A DNA stretch of 64,000 nt from Hibiscus mutabilis (Eukaryota > Streptophyta > Magnoliopsida > Malvales > Malvaceae). The position numbers and the translations under genes were made by a program. Location: the NCBI GenBank assembly GCA_019671005.1, contig CM033741.1, positions 5,518,001 through 5,582,000 of the forward strand, read 5' to 3'. Positions within the stretch are counted from its first letter, which is position 1. Every line of letters begins with the position of its first letter. Shown here piece by piece: positions 1-12,159 of the stretch. A model generated the notes under the pieces. It had not been told where the DNA came from. It made no database searches and saw only the letters and a list, made by a program, of their open reading frames with translations.

Positions 1-1337
1 GAATTTTAAACGATAAAATTCTACAAATATTAGATCACACTCTGTATTCATCTCAAATTACAATTCTTTTATAATTTAAACTATACAACTTTATACATTA
101 ACATTATCTTCTATTTTAAATTACTTCTTAGTTAAACATAGGATAATATTTTATTATTATATATAAACTAAAAAAATACTCATTGAAAAAATCCGATAAA
201 TATTAAATTATACTTTATATTAATTTTGAGGTGCAGTTTCAATTAAACTAAACAATTGAAATTTATATAAAATGTTTATTTATTTTATATTACATGAAAT
301 AAGCATATATGATTAATTAAACAAAAAAAAGATTAAACGTGTGATCCTAATCTAATATCCATACGTTAGTGTTGGTATACAAATTGCAGACGAAAGGTGA
401 GCCAAGTAAGTGAATTATTATTTCTATAATAATGATAATAAGTTAGCAGTGTAAGATTTAAAACAGCCAACCCTTGTTTGTCGTTTCCCAGATTTATAGT
501 CTTTGCAAATCAAAGCACGTAACTAATTACATCTGTGTGTGAGTTTTCTGAATCTATTTCTATTCCCATGTTTCTGTCTTTATCATTTGTAGGAGACCTG
601 GTCCAATTTTGATTCCTCACCTGTTTTTCTTTCTTTTCTTTATCTTTTCTCCTGGTTCTGTGAGTTTTTATTACCTGGCATGGTTTTGCCTGGTAGTTTC
701 TCCAAAACCAACTTTATTGCATCTAATTATTGTCCATATAAACACCGTGTTTATATATATATATACAAACGCATTCATTGGTCTGACGTGTGCAATGATG
801 TCTGTCTGTCTGTTAGGCGATCTGGTTTTATGATTTGCCTTTTAAAACAGAAGCCCAAACCTTTTTTTTTTCATCTTGAATCTGTTTTTGAGACCTGTTG
901 TTTGAATATTTCCAGGTATTTTTTGTTAGATGACTATTTATGCTTTTTCTCCCCAATGAATATATTCTAACACAAAAACATCTTAGTTAAAGTGATGTTA
1001 TTCTGCAACAGTTGAATCTAGTTCGATTGCTTGTCTTATTACTGTTATTGCATGTTATTCTTGTCTGATAACGATCCCAGTTTGTCATATTCATGAATTG
1101 CTTCTGGTTTTAAATCCAGTTTTTTTATATTCTTTTTTCATAAACGAGATTGATTAGAGAGCACATGGTTTTTACTTTTTAACGTACTGGAATTTGTTTT
1201 TATATGTCACATTCACATTCTATATTGTTCTATTTGTTTTCTTCATTCTGATTGATAGAATTTAAGGTCTTGGATACTTGGATTTCAAAGAGGAAGAAAG
1301 GGTTTGTTGAGCTGTTTGTTCAGCTCGAAGAACAAGT
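1..1337 (+). promoter_or_regulatory. Upstream region and probable 5' leader of the ZIFL1-like gene
   Basis: AT-rich DNA with no supported coding exon. The part nearest the gene probably holds a 5' leader that includes an intron: an acceptor-like TTGATAG lies near 1258, followed by purine-rich leader sequence up to the ATG at 1338. A TC/T-rich stretch around 540-660 could be the first leader exon. Neither the transcription start nor the leader intron can be proven from sequence alone. Confidence 0.35.
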
Positions 1338-4300
1338 ATGGCGGAAGAGTACAGCGTGCCGCTGTTGAAGAAGAAGTACTATAAGGACTGCCCTGGATGT
1401 AAGGTTGATCAAATGAAGGAACTGCAGCATGGCATCCCATTCCGGGAGCTACTTTCCATATGGATTGTTGTGTTATGCACTGGTAAGGATTCGAGTGTGA
1501 GTGTCGAATACGATGTACAACGCTTTTTTTTCTTCGACTTCCTTTGTCTGTATTGGCCCTAATTTCTTACTGTCAAATGTTTCCAGCTCTGCCGATATCG
1601 TCTCTCTTCCCATTCTTGTACTTCATGGTGAGTTCAGACAATTTCTTAGACAAAAAGTTAATGATTGTGCACTATGCCAAAACCTGCTTACTCATGCTGT
1701 CTTCCTTTAATTGTTCTGTTTTCAGATTAGGGACTTTCACATTGCAGAACAAGAGGAAGATATTGGCTCCTATGCTGGTTATGTGGGTGAGCTTATGTTC
1801 ACTTCTTTCTCTTCATTGATGCATTTCTTGTCAATCGAGCACATGATCCTAACACGATGTTCGATGTCTTTGAAGGCTCTGCATTCATGCTAGGAAGAGC
1901 TTTAACATCTGTGCCATGGGGAATATTCGCAGATCGTTATGGTCGAAAGCCTGTTATAATCATGGGGACTATTTCAGTGTTAGTGAGAATTCGATCAAAG
2001 TTCATATTTCAAGCTGTCATTTCTGAAGTAATTGTGAAACTTTCTCAAACTTTTCGTTGTCATTGAATTTCAGGGTTATTTTCAACACTCTCTTTGGCCT
2101 TAGTGTAAACTTTTGGATGGCTGTAATTACAAGATTTCTTCTAGGAAGTATGAATGGCTTACTTGGACCCATAAAGGTTTGTTTCGCACTCAGCACGAAA
2201 TTGCTCGAATCCAAATTCCGTTTTCATTTGTTTCTTGACACTGTTTGATTACTTCTTCCACAATATCCAGGCATATGCAGTCGAAATTTTTCGAACAGAA
2301 TACCAAGCCTTAGCCCTGTCAAGTGTAAGCCATTATCAACCTTTATATGCTTTGGCTGCGCGGACTTTTACTTCAACATCAATTTAGTAAGTATTACAAA
2401 ATTTCAGGTTAGCACATCTTGGGGCATAGGATTGATCATTGGCCCTGCTCTGGGAGGTTATCTAGCTCAGGTACTTCCATTTAAGGCTTCAAATACAGTG
2501 TGGATCGTTTGTTAGACTCTATAAAAGATCTTTTATAATCTATATTCCTAAGTCCGGTTCGAGTGTCGGATACAGATGTCTGACACGGCTATATTCAAAC
2601 TCTAAAGTACTCATTTGAGGTTTTCTGAATTTTGTAATTCAGCCAGCTGAGAAGTATCCGTATGTCTTTTCCAAAGATTCACTGTTTGGAAGGTAAGTGA
2701 ATATATTCTGCTTATTGATCTCCCCCATTGTTAGATTTAAGAACTTTTCATGTTTTGTATTAGCATAATTATATTCAATTGTTGCAGGTTTCCGTATTTC
2801 CTACCATGCCTCATCATATCACTCTTTGCCTTGGCAGTAACCATCGCTTCTTGCTGGCTTCCGGTATGTATTCTAATCCCCCGTCGCATATCCGGACATG
2901 AGTACGGGGATATCATCCTCTAAGGACATGGAAATGGTGAAAAAAATGAACGTGTTATTTTTATTGCAGGAAACACTTCACAAACATGATGACAACGATA
3001 GATCATCCGATGATTCATATGATGCTTTGGAAGCTGCAACTCATGATTCGAACACAAAAGAAATAACAGAAAAGGAAGAGGGAAGAGAATCAGCTAGCCT
3101 CCTAAGGAATTGGCCTTTAATGTCATCCATTATTGTTTACTGTGTTTTCTCCCTTCATGATATGGCCTACTCAGAGGTACTTATCATATTTAACTTGGAT
3201 TCATAGAAGTACATCGAAAAAGTTCATGGTTTAGCAAGCTATAGTAATAAACTAACCGGAATATGTTGCTGTTCATATTCGTGCTGCAGATATTTTCGTT
3301 ATGGGCTGTTAGCCCTAGAAGGTTGGGAGGCTTGAGTTATTCAACAGAGGATGTAGGACAAGTTCTTGCAATCACTGGTATTAATTTTGATCATGTTAAT
3401 ATCTGCATAAGAAAACCATCTCCTGATCAACTTAACAGAGTAGTATGAATATGCTTAGTAAATACGGATTAGATTGATCAACTTTTCAACATATCTAGGT
3501 TTCAGCCTTCTCGTTTTCCAATTTTCAACATATCCGTACGTGGAGAGGATGCTAGGACCTGTAATGGTGGCTCGTATCTCGAGTGTATGTGTATTCGAAA
3601 CCTTTTCACTTTTGCCTTACTCTTCCTGTTTTTACCTATTTGTTAGTTCATAATTTTTTTCCTAATGGTTACATAATTTTCTACTTGCAGCTCTTAAGCA
3701 TACCTCTGTTGCAAAGTTATTCTTGTATGCCTTTGTTATCAGGGTTCGCTCTTGGCTTGGCAATAAACTGTGCATCGATCTTCAAGAGCCTTTTTTCGGT
3801 AAGTGAATATCGGTCGACAGGCAATCATATCAATCTTATATATTCCTACTTAAGACTGAATCCTTTAGTCAAGCATCTGTTATGTTGCCTTTTTAATAAC
3901 TATGGAGTTTTTTGACATGACAAGACATCGATCATAACCGGATTATTCATTCTGCAAAATCAAGCTGTGGTAAGTCCTCACTTCGGATTACTCGTTCTTC
4001 TATAGAATTAGAACTCGCTTCATCTTAATACCATTTAAAAATGGGAAAAACAGGAACAACACCAGAGAGGAGCTGCCAATGGGTTAGCCATGACTGCAAT
4101 GTCTCTTTTCAAAGCAATTGGCCCTGCAGGAGGTGGTGCATTGTAAGTCTCCTAGATTAAATCTACCGTATTTGCTGCTTCTAGGCCAATATTCATCATT
4201 TCTCGACCTCGAACCTTCTCATTTTCGGTTTCAAAAATAATCAGTTTCGTAAACTTTTTTGCACAGGTTTTCTTGGGTGGAAAAACGTCAAGATGCTTGG

Positions 4301-4518
4301 TTTCTTCCAGGTATGCTAATCAACAAAGTTCCTCGTTGTAATATTTACGAAATGCTTGCTTGATGTATGATTTCAGCATAGTATGAGATACAAGAACCAA
4401 CTTTGAATCCTATATTTCGATTACAGGGATTCAGATGTTGTTTTTCATGTTGAATGTGGTTCAAGGAATCGGAATGTTGTTGACATTCAAACCATTTCTA
4501 CCTCAACCTCGGAGGTAA
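1338..4518 (+). CDS. ZIFL1: ZIFL1-like major facilitator superfamily transporter (17 exons, 484 aa)
   Basis: Exons: 1338-1482, 1587-1627, 1726-1786, 1876-1978, 2074-2176, 2271-2324, 2408-2470, 2643-2692, 2788-2863, 2970-3176, 3290-3377, 3499-3584, 3691-3798, 3925-3969, 4054-4142, 4267-4310, 4427-4518. All junctions are GT-AG, all phases agree, and the 1455 coding nt end at TAA. The protein has the family hallmarks: an N-terminal CPGC cysteine motif, the MFS loop motif FADRYGRKP, the antiporter-type motif WGIGLIIGPALGGYLAQP, PETLHKH before the central hydrophilic loop, and a conserved end (LTFKPFLPQ). About 12 membrane helices are expected. Arabidopsis ZIFL1 is a proton-coupled K+/Zn-related transporter at the tonoplast and plasma membrane that affects auxin transport; that role is family knowledge. 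The length matches the family and no lesion was seen. Other ZIFL paralogues cannot be excluded. Confidence 0.95.
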
Positions 4519-6448
4519 ACAGACCGGATCGCCAGCGTCCGGATAATGGTCTTTCATTAAAAGGAAAATGCTTCCAAGGCTTCAATCTTGGCCTACGAAA
4601 GATCAAGCTTAATGTATTCTGTCTTCGTATAAATTTTGCTATTAGGTTCCTTCATTCTTTTTTCTCTATTCTTGTCTGTCCGTTATATATATATATATAT
4701 ATTCGAACAAACATAGGTTTAAATTTTAACAAAGCTAGTAATAGAAACAAAAAACATGTTGAACAAACACATTCGTATCTAATACACATTTAAATCCGAA
4801 TAATGTAGCTTAGACATACATTGATGTCTATGAAATTTACTCATTTGCTACTCCTTGTATGATTTTGGCAAAATGTAATTGCTGCTAATATGAAAAACCA
4901 CTTAGTAGTTTTTTTTCAATTATCTAATATAATTATAAGATAATGTTTGTTCATCTATTTGTTAATTTTAACCTTTTAATAACATACATCGCATAAATCG
5001 CTTAGTAGTTCTTGATGTATGTTTTTTATTTGAATCATATTTATGTAGAATCAACTGGTATTATTAAAACAAGCTAAATATGTATACATATATTGTTATT
5101 CAATTTAGTTTTAGAGTTAAATTTGGCATTTGGAGTTTTGTTATCCAATTTAATAAGTGCTTGAATTATATTTTGGGCCAAATAGGTACCTAACGTTTTC
5201 TTCCGTGACCTAAATAGGTGCCTCGCCGTGACGGACATTAATTTACACCTTTATCTGACACGTGTCATCTTTTAAAATTTTCAAAACTATATTTAAAAAT
5301 AAGTAAAATTAGTAAAATATTTCAAAGCATCAAAATTCCCCATTTACCCTCATTACCCCATTAAATTTCTCTCGTCACCTGTATCAAAAACCCAGATTTG
5401 ATTCATGAAACCCAAAAAGAAATTCACCAATTTTCTTCTTTGCTGCTTTGATTTTGGCATACAAACAAATAATTTTCACTTGAAAAGCCTTATTTCAATC
5501 TTACCCTAATCCTATGACTTCTCAATCTTAAAAATTCTAGATTTATTATGAGCTTGAGCTTTCTCAAATACTCTTCACCTCTCGTCTTAAAAAATACATA
5601 TTTGTCTTCCAAGGATGACTGAAAAAAGCAAGATTCTGCTATATCTTTTGAACTAATTAAAATTAATCTAAAACAGAAACGACAATTTTAGATGAGAATT
5701 TTTTGTTTGGGTGAAAAAAATTCTTGAATTAATTAAAACCCAGATTTCGAGCTTGAAACGAAATAAAGAACAATAGTTATGGCGAAAACTGAAACTATGA
5801 TTTCGAATAAAAATACTAAAGACTTGCTTCAATCCCATAAAAAAATTTAGATTATTGTGCAAAGGATTTTGAGTGAAAAAAATTCTTGTTTGGTTGTTGA
5901 GAAAATAGATAACAGAAAAAATTTATTGTTCGTCACGACGAGACATATATTTGACTGTTAAGCCTTATTGATACCTGCATTTAACTTTCATGTGCAATTT
6001 GGTACTAATAATTTTTTGAATTAAAAAAAATCAAATTCAGATTCTTAACTGAACAAAGAAAATCATAAGTATTAAACTGAACCAAGAAACTAAGTTGCAG
6101 TTACCAATTTGAAAAGGAAATAAAAAACAAATTCAAGTTTCAAAACGTATAATTACCCTTAAAAGATGGTAAAATCAAACTTTTCTTCAGTCAAATCCAC
6201 ATTAACAATCTATGGAAGTCAAATTACTCATCTAAATTTGAAGTTTGGAAAAAAGTAATAAACTTGAAGTTGGGCAAAAATTGGAACCAAATTTAACATT
6301 AAACACTTGAACTTGAATAATATAGCTTAATTCACAAATATATCTTCCAATATCTAACTTCGAATGGCCATGAATAATCTAACTTAATTCACAAATCTAC
6401 CTTCCTATATCTTTTTTTCCTTCCTATGATAATTCCAATTAACAAATT
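4519..6448. other. Intergenic DNA between the ZIFL1-like gene and the plastid-protein gene
   Basis: The left part is the 3' flank of the ZIFL1-like gene, with a TA microsatellite near 4685-4702. Around 5170-6300 the sequence looks like an old repeat: the left side (about 5110-5160) and the reverse complement of the right side (about 6250-6310) share a weak similarity around AAATTTGG, but no clear termini or target duplication were found. At about 6311-6412 there is an imperfect tandem duplication of a unit of roughly 50 nt, within the likely 3' UTR of the downstream minus-strand gene. No coding potential was recognised. Confidence 0.4.
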
Positions 6449-6979
6449 TCAACACGACAAGAAATAGAGGGAAAAAGAATCAAACCCAAGAAAAATTGAG
6501 AATTGATATACAATTACAGATACAGAAATCCAATAAAGAAGAGTGATGAGAATGAAAACAAGAAGAGCAGCAATGAAAGAGTACTTGAGAGCAGCTAAAA
6601 GAATGGCCCCCGAGATCAAAAACAGCTGCCACAGGACCTGAACATTGGCCCACGTTAGCAGACCCGTCAGGCCAAGTGCTACGATGTTTTCAGGATCCGG
6701 ATCTAACAAATCACCCAGCCTGAAATTAAAAATGGACCGCCGATCGTCCCTCGAATCACCGCCGTCGTTTCCTTTTTCATCTGGTTTCTTGTTGGGTTGT
6801 TTGGATAAGTGATCGTTGTTGTTTCCACTTTGAGCAAAGAGAATGAAGCGCGGAGGTGAAGGGTATTTTGGGATGTGGATTTGGGGTTTGGGAAATAAAG
6901 AAGAATATCTGAAAGTGAAGCATAGATTTGGAGAAGTTGAGGGGATTTGGAGACGTAAGCAAGAAACGAACCCTAGCAT
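6449..6979 (-). CDS. Small predicted chloroplast membrane protein (176 aa)
   Basis: A single uninterrupted reading frame. The first ~50 residues are rich in Ser, Pro, Phe and basic residues with few acids, as in a chloroplast transit peptide. A hydrophilic linker (about 50-83, Asn/Asp/Gly/Lys-rich) follows. Then comes a conserved-looking block, FNFRLGDLLDPDPENIV (about 84-100), and a long hydrophobic stretch (about 100-150) that could form two membrane helices. The architecture resembles an uncharacterised plant family described as located in the chloroplast inner envelope (Arabidopsis At1g42960 type); this link is from memory and tentative. The last ~25 residues look less constrained and may be lineage-specific or shortened by an unseen splice. 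No enzymatic motif was seen and no function is proposed. Confidence 0.7.
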   Translation of the reverse strand: MLGFVSCLRLQIPSTSPNLCFTFRYSSLFPKPQIHIPKYPSPPRFILFAQSGNNNDHLSKQPNKKPDEKGNDGGDSRDDRRSIFNFRLGDLLDPDPENIVALGLTGLLTWANVQVLWQLFLISGAILLAALKYSFIAALLVFILITLLYWISVSVIVYQFSIFLGFDSFSLYFLSC

Positions 6980-7117
6980 TTCCTTCTATATTCTAATTTT
7001 GCCTGGTTTGGGGGAAGCTATAGAAACGAAACCAAATTATGTGTAAATATAAATAAAAAACAAAAGAAAAGGAGAAAGAGAAAAGAAAAGAAATATTTTC
7101 TAAAACAAACAAATAAT

Positions 7118-7191
7118 CGACCACAGTGGGAGTCGAACCCACGACCTTTTGATCCGAAGTCAAACGCGCTAATCCACTGCGCTATGCGGCC
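7118..7191 (-). tRNA. trnR-UCG: tRNA-Arg (anticodon UCG)
   Basis: The minus strand folds as a complete 74-nt nuclear tRNA. The acceptor stem GGCCGCA pairs with UGUGGUC, G is the discriminator base and no CCA is encoded. The D-stem is GCGC/GCGC, the anticodon stem UUUGA/UCAAA, the anticodon loop CUUCGGA (anticodon UCG), and the T stem GUGGG/CCCAC with loop UUCGACU. No intron is present. It lies about 140 nt upstream of the start of the plastid-protein gene, on the same strand. A T-run on the transcript's 3' side, below 7100, could serve as the Pol III terminator. Confidence 0.95.
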
Positions 7192-7647
7192 AGAATTGAT
7201 TGCGATGTTGTCCATTCCATATACTAACTAAGTAAAAAGTACTTTTACATACTAGTTTTGCAATGTTTAAAAGTTTCTCCGGAATTTGTCGAATAAATTT
7301 GTGATGTACTAACAAACGATATCGTTTTATTCTTGATTAATATTAGATCTTAAATTTGATCTCGAACGATCCCACCACTTTTCTATTGTCAAAAAAATTC
7401 TCCTTGAATGTTTTTGTTTCAAATTTAATACTCTTTGTTTATATTACGGTGTTGTTACCAAAAAGACATGGCTGAGGAAAATCAGCCATACAAGTCCAAA
7501 TAATTAGCTGAATAAAAGTGGTTTTAGTGATAATTGGGTTATTTAATTAAGACTTTTGAGAAACAATAATTTAAGGCCCATAGTTTTTGGGTTCATCACT
7601 TTAGAACAAACATTTTATTTTAGGCTATATACGCAAGGATTGGTGCA
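7192..7647. other. Intergenic DNA, no feature seen
   Basis: AT-rich spacer between the tRNA gene and a hAT-like element. No reading frame, repeat boundary or RNA structure could be supported. Confidence 0.3.
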
Positions 7648-7655
7648 AGTATGTT

Positions 7656-8319
7656 TAGAGGTGGCAATCGGGTCGTTCGGGTTGGGTCACTTCGGGTCGG
7701 ATTGATTTTTGGTTCGGTTTGTTTTTAGTTTAAGTTTGATTTGGGTCATATCGGGTCTGATTCGGATTTAGTCTGAGTCTATGTTATTTCGGATCGGATC
7801 GGTATTGAGTCGGTTTAATATCAGATCGGTTGATTTTCAGGTCGGGTCAATATTAGATCGGTTGATTTTCAGGTCGGGTCAATATCAGATCGATTGCTTT
7901 TCGGGTTGGGTCAATATCGGATCGATCGGCTTTCAATTTGAGTCAATATATGAAGATGATCTTTTAAAGGAGAAAAAATAATATTAAACTATTTCTAAAG
8001 GTAGTTGTTAATTAGTAATATAGTACAAAATAAGAATAAAACATACATATTTGAGGAACTTAAATTCGGGTTGATTTTGGTTTGGGTTGCTTTCGGTTCG
8101 GTTGATTTTCAGTTCAGGTTTCTTTTGGTTCGAATTGTTTTCAGTTAATTTTGATTCGGGTTGATTTTCGGTTTGACTAAATTCGGGTCAATTGTGGTTC
8201 ATTTCGATTTTGATTCGGATTCGGGTCAAGTTTAAACCATCATGTTCTGATCTATATCGAGACTCGGGTCGGATAAATCGGTTTGGGTCTCATGTCTCGG
8301 ATCAAGTTTGCCAGGTCTG
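7656..8319. mobile_element. hAT-like non-autonomous element filled with degenerate GGTCGGGT/GGTTCGGTT repeats
   Basis: A 664-bp unit flanked by a perfect 8-bp direct repeat, AGTATGTT (7648-7655 and 8320-8327). The ends are a short inverted repeat: TAGAGGTGGCAA on the left against CAGACCTGGCAA (reverse complement of the right), 9 of 12 matching. An 8-bp duplication with TAGnGGTGGCAA/CAGnnnTGGCAA ends is what the hAT superfamily produces. The interior is a degenerate tandem array on a G/T-rich theme of roughly 20-40 nt (GGTCGGGTCAATATCAGATC recurs three times around 7820-7925). No transposase is present. A second copy lies at 34323-34977. Confidence 0.75.
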
Positions 8320-8327
8320 AGTATGTT

Positions 8328-9482
8328 GGTAGTAGTTGGTGTTAAAGTTCATTTTAGTCTTTATATTCGAAAATCGAGTATTTTCATTTTCATACGTTAT
8401 AGTAAAAAAAGTGTTTTTTTATAGTTTATTTTGTCTCTTAACTTGATGGTGTTATTTTTTACCCACATTATGTTCATATTCGAAATATATACATTGTGCA
8501 GGTTTAGTTTTTGACTTTTTGGTATATATCTAATTTCTCTTATTAAATTTTTCATTATAAAGTTTAAGTTTCTTATGACATGTAATATTCTATATATATT
8601 TTTGTTATATCCCTCGTAATAAAATAATAAATAATATTATGAGATTCATTTGAACCTCATCACATCACCCATATCCCCTCTATAACTTTAGGAATAAGAA
8701 AATGATTTTCACATCAGAATGTGTGAATTACTTATGACCACCATCCTTCTTGTTGTACATCAACATTAGTGCGGTGAATATGAGCATACTTTCTGATCAA
8801 AAGAATCAGTCACGATGACTGACTTCATGCATGCAACCTCATATCTAAAATTATCAACATTGTTTAACCACCGCGATGACCGATATTGTAGAAATAAAGA
8901 GAAAAAAACTCGCATAAACAAAAAAATTTGAAACTCTGTGGGAAACATTTAGTATGTTTTGAACTTTATTGTTGTTATTCATCCAAAATCATCTTCATTA
9001 TATTACAATCTTCATCACCCACTATTTGAACGAGACTCCTTAGTATAATCATTATAGATCATTACTTAGAGTAAACAAGTTTAAATCTGTCCAAAGTTTA
9101 TAGAAATCCAGCAAAACTAGGTATAGTTGCACTGACCTAGTTTAATGAAGCTTGGGCATTAAAATGGTAGCAAAAACCCCCTTAAAATAGTTTTGTCTTT
9201 TCAAATCGAAATGAAAATCATAGAAGAGAAGAGAAGGGCCCCACCATGATGGGCGTGGAATCCAGTGGACCCCCAGCAACAGGGAGCCAATAGGATGCGT
9301 CCGTACAAAAGAGATTGAGACGATGATGATTGATGATGGTGAGTGGAAGGGTATGATGTACAGCTGTGATTGTAGGGTCCCCTTTCTCCTCACAATATTT
9401 CCCATTTAGGCAAAGACAAACCCCACTTTCACACCTTTTGCCTTCCCCATCATTCCCAAAATCAATCTCCCCCTTTTAACAC
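8328..9482. other. Intergenic DNA
   Basis: Mostly AT-rich. The stretch around 9170-9480 is noticeably GC-richer (GGGCCCCACC, GGACCCCC, polypyrimidine runs) and resembles the proximal promoter or leader of a gene, but no coding exon follows on either strand and no hairpin typical of a microRNA precursor was found. Confidence 0.3.
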
Positions 9483-9491
9483 TTTTTTAAT

Positions 9492-10190
9492 ACGAAAACT
9501 ATATATTTAGTACTTTAACTATAACTGCATTATTATTTTAGTACTTCAACTATTATTTTTGGTAAAATAGTACTGAATACTACGCTTTTATTCTGTTTTT
9601 GTACTTTCGCAGTTTAAAATTAACGAAAATGGTGACGTGGCTTGGGTTAATAATAGTTTTAGTCCAAAAACTTATACTATCTATCAATCTAGTCTAAAAG
9701 TCTATCAATTTAAACATTATTTTAATTTTTGGGTTAAAATTATAAAATCCTCATTTTTCTTCATCTTCCAGTCAAACACTATTTTGAGTTTTGGAGTTTA
9801 AAAAACACGATGGACAATCAAAACTTTAGAATTTTTGAATCAATGGGGGGTTAATGCAGGGTCCACTAGACGACCCAAACTTCACGATCGGGATACCAGC
9901 AAGAATACGAGGGGTGTGAAAGGATGAGACAAAATTCAATCAAAATTAAGATGATGTTTTACCCCAAAAATTAAAGTGATGGTTTAAATTGATGGATTTT
10001 AGACTAAATTGATACTTGGACTAAAATTGTGACTATACCAAGCAACGCCATCATCTCCGTTAGTTTTTAACGGTCGGATGCTAAAACAGAACAAAAACGT
10101 AACGTTAGATACCTTTTTACCAAAAATAATAGTTAAGATACTAAAATAGTAACGCGGACATAGTTGGAATACTAAATATGTAGTTTTTCC
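9492..10190. mobile_element. Mutator-like foldback element with ~280-bp inverted repeats
   Basis: A 699-bp element. The left arm (from 9492, running to about 9770) and the reverse complement of the right arm (from 10190 back to about 9920) share recurrent blocks such as ACTATTATTTTTGGTAAAA, TTCTGTTTT, TTTTAGTCCAA and ATCAATTTAAAC. By eye they are about 70% alike. Near-perfect 9-bp direct repeats flank it: TTTTTTAAT (9483-9491) and TTTGTTAAT (10191-10199), one mismatch. A 9-bp duplication plus long inverted repeats suggests a non-autonomous Mutator-like element. No coding content was seen. Confidence 0.7.
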
Positions 10191-10471
10191 TTTGTTAATT
10201 TATAATCACATCTTCTTTGTGCATTTGCCTTGGCCTTGTCCTGGCTTCTCGGCTCGACTAGGCTCCATTTTCTATTTGGTTCAATAATTGGGGGGAAGAG
10301 ATTGGTTTTACATATAAGATTATTGGTATGAATTGCTTCAACTGTATTCCCAAGTAGTTTAGGAACTTGAAATGTCACGAAACGGGATTGAAGTCAATGA
10401 AATGAAATGACACCACAAACATCTTTGGATTCTAATAATCACGCTTATATCACAAATAAATATTTAAAGTA

Positions 10472-10730
10472 TACTCCCTCCGTCTCAGTAAATTGTAGTA
10501 TATTAATTTTTTACATAATTTTTTGAATAAAATTTTAAGAGATATAATGTAAAAAATTCAAATAACAATTTTATCTTTAAAAAATTAATTTTTGTTTTTT
10601 AGAAACTAAAACAAAGAGTAGAAAATAAAATATGAGTTTAAATAATTGTTGAGTTTTTTATTGTGGCAATTTATGTGAGACAATTTTAAAACACGCAAGT
10701 GACAAGTTTATTGAGACAAAGGGAGTGTTA
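10472..10730. mobile_element. Stowaway-type (Tc1/mariner) MITE
   Basis: About 259 bp. The left end reads TACTCCCTCCGTCTCAGTAA. The reverse complement of the right end reads TAACACTCCCTTTGTCTCAATAAAC. CTCCCTCCGT with a flanking TA dinucleotide is the classic Stowaway terminus. The interior is AT-rich and non-coding. Confidence 0.8.
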
Positions 10731-10747
10731 TTATTTTTTCATATAAA

Positions 10748-11057
10748 TACTTAGAGTACTTTTGTCAAAATAAATACATAAAGTATTAAAAATATCTTTT
10801 GGTCAAAGTATGCACTTAAAGTATTTTTTTTTATTAAAATAGGTACTTTGAGCATATATATTTTTCATTAGGTACCTAAAAGTCGACACATCTCATTGAT
10901 TAAAAAATAATTTAGGTACATATTTTGATATATATATATATATATATATATACTTTAAGTACCTAATTTATTTTGACGAAAAAATATTTTTAATATCTAG
11001 ATGAAAAATGTGGTATACTTACGATACCTAATTTGACGAAAACATACTTTTAAGTAC
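10748..11057. mobile_element. AT-rich inverted-repeat MITE-like element
   Basis: The left arm (TACTTAGAGTACTTTTGTCA and on) matches the reverse complement of the right arm (GTACTTAAAAGTATGTTTTC and on) over roughly 100 nt. A (TA)n run near 10930-10951 and a GTCGACAC motif lie in the centre. The exact ends and target duplication were not resolved, so the superfamily is open. Confidence 0.55.
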
Positions 11058-11065
11058 AATTCGCT

Positions 11066-11444
11066 CTGGATTTGGTTTTGCAGTGGCTCAATATGGTAGT
11101 GACATTTCAAACCTAATTTTCTTCATTTACAATGTTAAGATTCGAACATCTGATTTTATTAAGAGACCTAGTGCCTTGTATTGTTAGACCATAATTTATA
11201 TGGTTTAAATACTTGTTTTTATACAAGCCTGATCAAACTTATAACGTTTTACAAGTGTTATAGTTGCAGGTGTCTTAAATTAGCCTGCACAGTGTGGAAG
11301 TTACAATAATTGATATGGCTGCTGTACAACTTTTTTTTATTTATGGTTTTGTACTGAAATACTGTACTGTTCAATAAATTATATAAAACACTCTTCTCAA
11401 GATAGAGTGACACTTGAGTCCAACACAAGAACCAACCAAGTCCA
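11066..11444. other. Intergenic DNA, no feature seen
   Basis: Spacer between two inverted-repeat elements. No reading frame or repeat boundary was recognised. Confidence 0.3.
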
Positions 11445-11452
11445 CATCAAAC

Positions 11453-11757
11453 CAGTGGCGGAAGCTTTGAGGGGTTGGTTGGGCCACGCCCCCAAAATTT
11501 GAAAAACTTGAATTTTGTCCTTAAAAATTTTAATTTGGCCCCCTCAATTTTTTTAAAAATTTATATTAAGCTTCAAAATTTTGAATATTTTTAATTAAAT
11601 TCTCTTTCAAATTTTTGAATTTTTTTCTTCAATCTCTTAAAATTATTAAAATTTTAGTTAAACCCTCAATTTTTTTGAAAATTTTCGTTCAATCTTGCAA
11701 TTTTTTTAAAAAATTTAAGTTGGCTCCCTCAAACTTTTACTCTAAGTTTTTCCACTG
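11453..11757. mobile_element. hAT-like non-autonomous element (CAGTGGCGGA end)
   Basis: A 305-bp element with a perfect 8-bp target duplication, CATCAAAC (11445-11452 and 11758-11765). The left end is CAGTGGCGGA and the reverse complement of the right end is CAGTGGAAAA. The interior alternates T-rich blocks with GGCCCCCTCAATTTTTTT-like words. It has no coding capacity. Its right target duplication overlaps that of the next element by three bases. Confidence 0.8.
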
Positions 11758-11771
11758 CATCAAACCTTCTT

Positions 11772-12141
11772 GGCAATTTTAAATCAAAAACTCCTTTTTA
11801 ATATTTAATTAGAAGAATAAGCCCTGCTAATATTATTTGGAAAAATAACCCTCAAATCGTCCATATAAAACAAATTCACATTCTACAGAAAGCGAGTTTT
11901 AAACTCGCGTCATATAAAAAGCGAGTTCTATGTTAAAAAGCGGAAAATTTACTTTTTTTCTTTTTTACCAACTTACTCAATACGGAACTCTCGTTTTGTA
12001 AAAAGTGAGTTTCGAACTCGTGTCCTGTAAAAAGCGAGTTCACCTTACGTAGACGATTTGGAGGTCATTTTTCCAAATAATACTGGCAGGGGTCATTCTT
12101 CTAACTAAATATTAAAAAGGGGTTTTTGATTTAAAAATGCC
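11772..12141. mobile_element. Mutator-like foldback element with perfect 9-bp target duplication
   Basis: A 370-bp element whose left 100+ nt (GGCAATTTTAAATCAAAAAC and on) match the reverse complement of the right end (GGCATTTTTAAATCAAAAAC and on) with few differences. The 9-bp direct repeats are perfect: AACCTTCTT at 11763-11771 and 12142-12150. The centre holds further short inverted words around AGCGAGTT / AACTCGCG. No transposase is present, so it is a MULE-derived MITE by structure. Confidence 0.82.
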
Positions 12142-12159
12142 AACCTTCTTATATTCAGG

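Noticed and set aside
7018..7215. Minus-strand open frame across the tRNA
   Set aside because: It is explained by the tRNA gene and flanking T-runs; no protein family features.
9240..9300. Minus-strand words similar to a miR160-like sequence (GGCTCCCTGT)
   Set aside because: Only about ten bases agree and no foldback precursor arm was found nearby.
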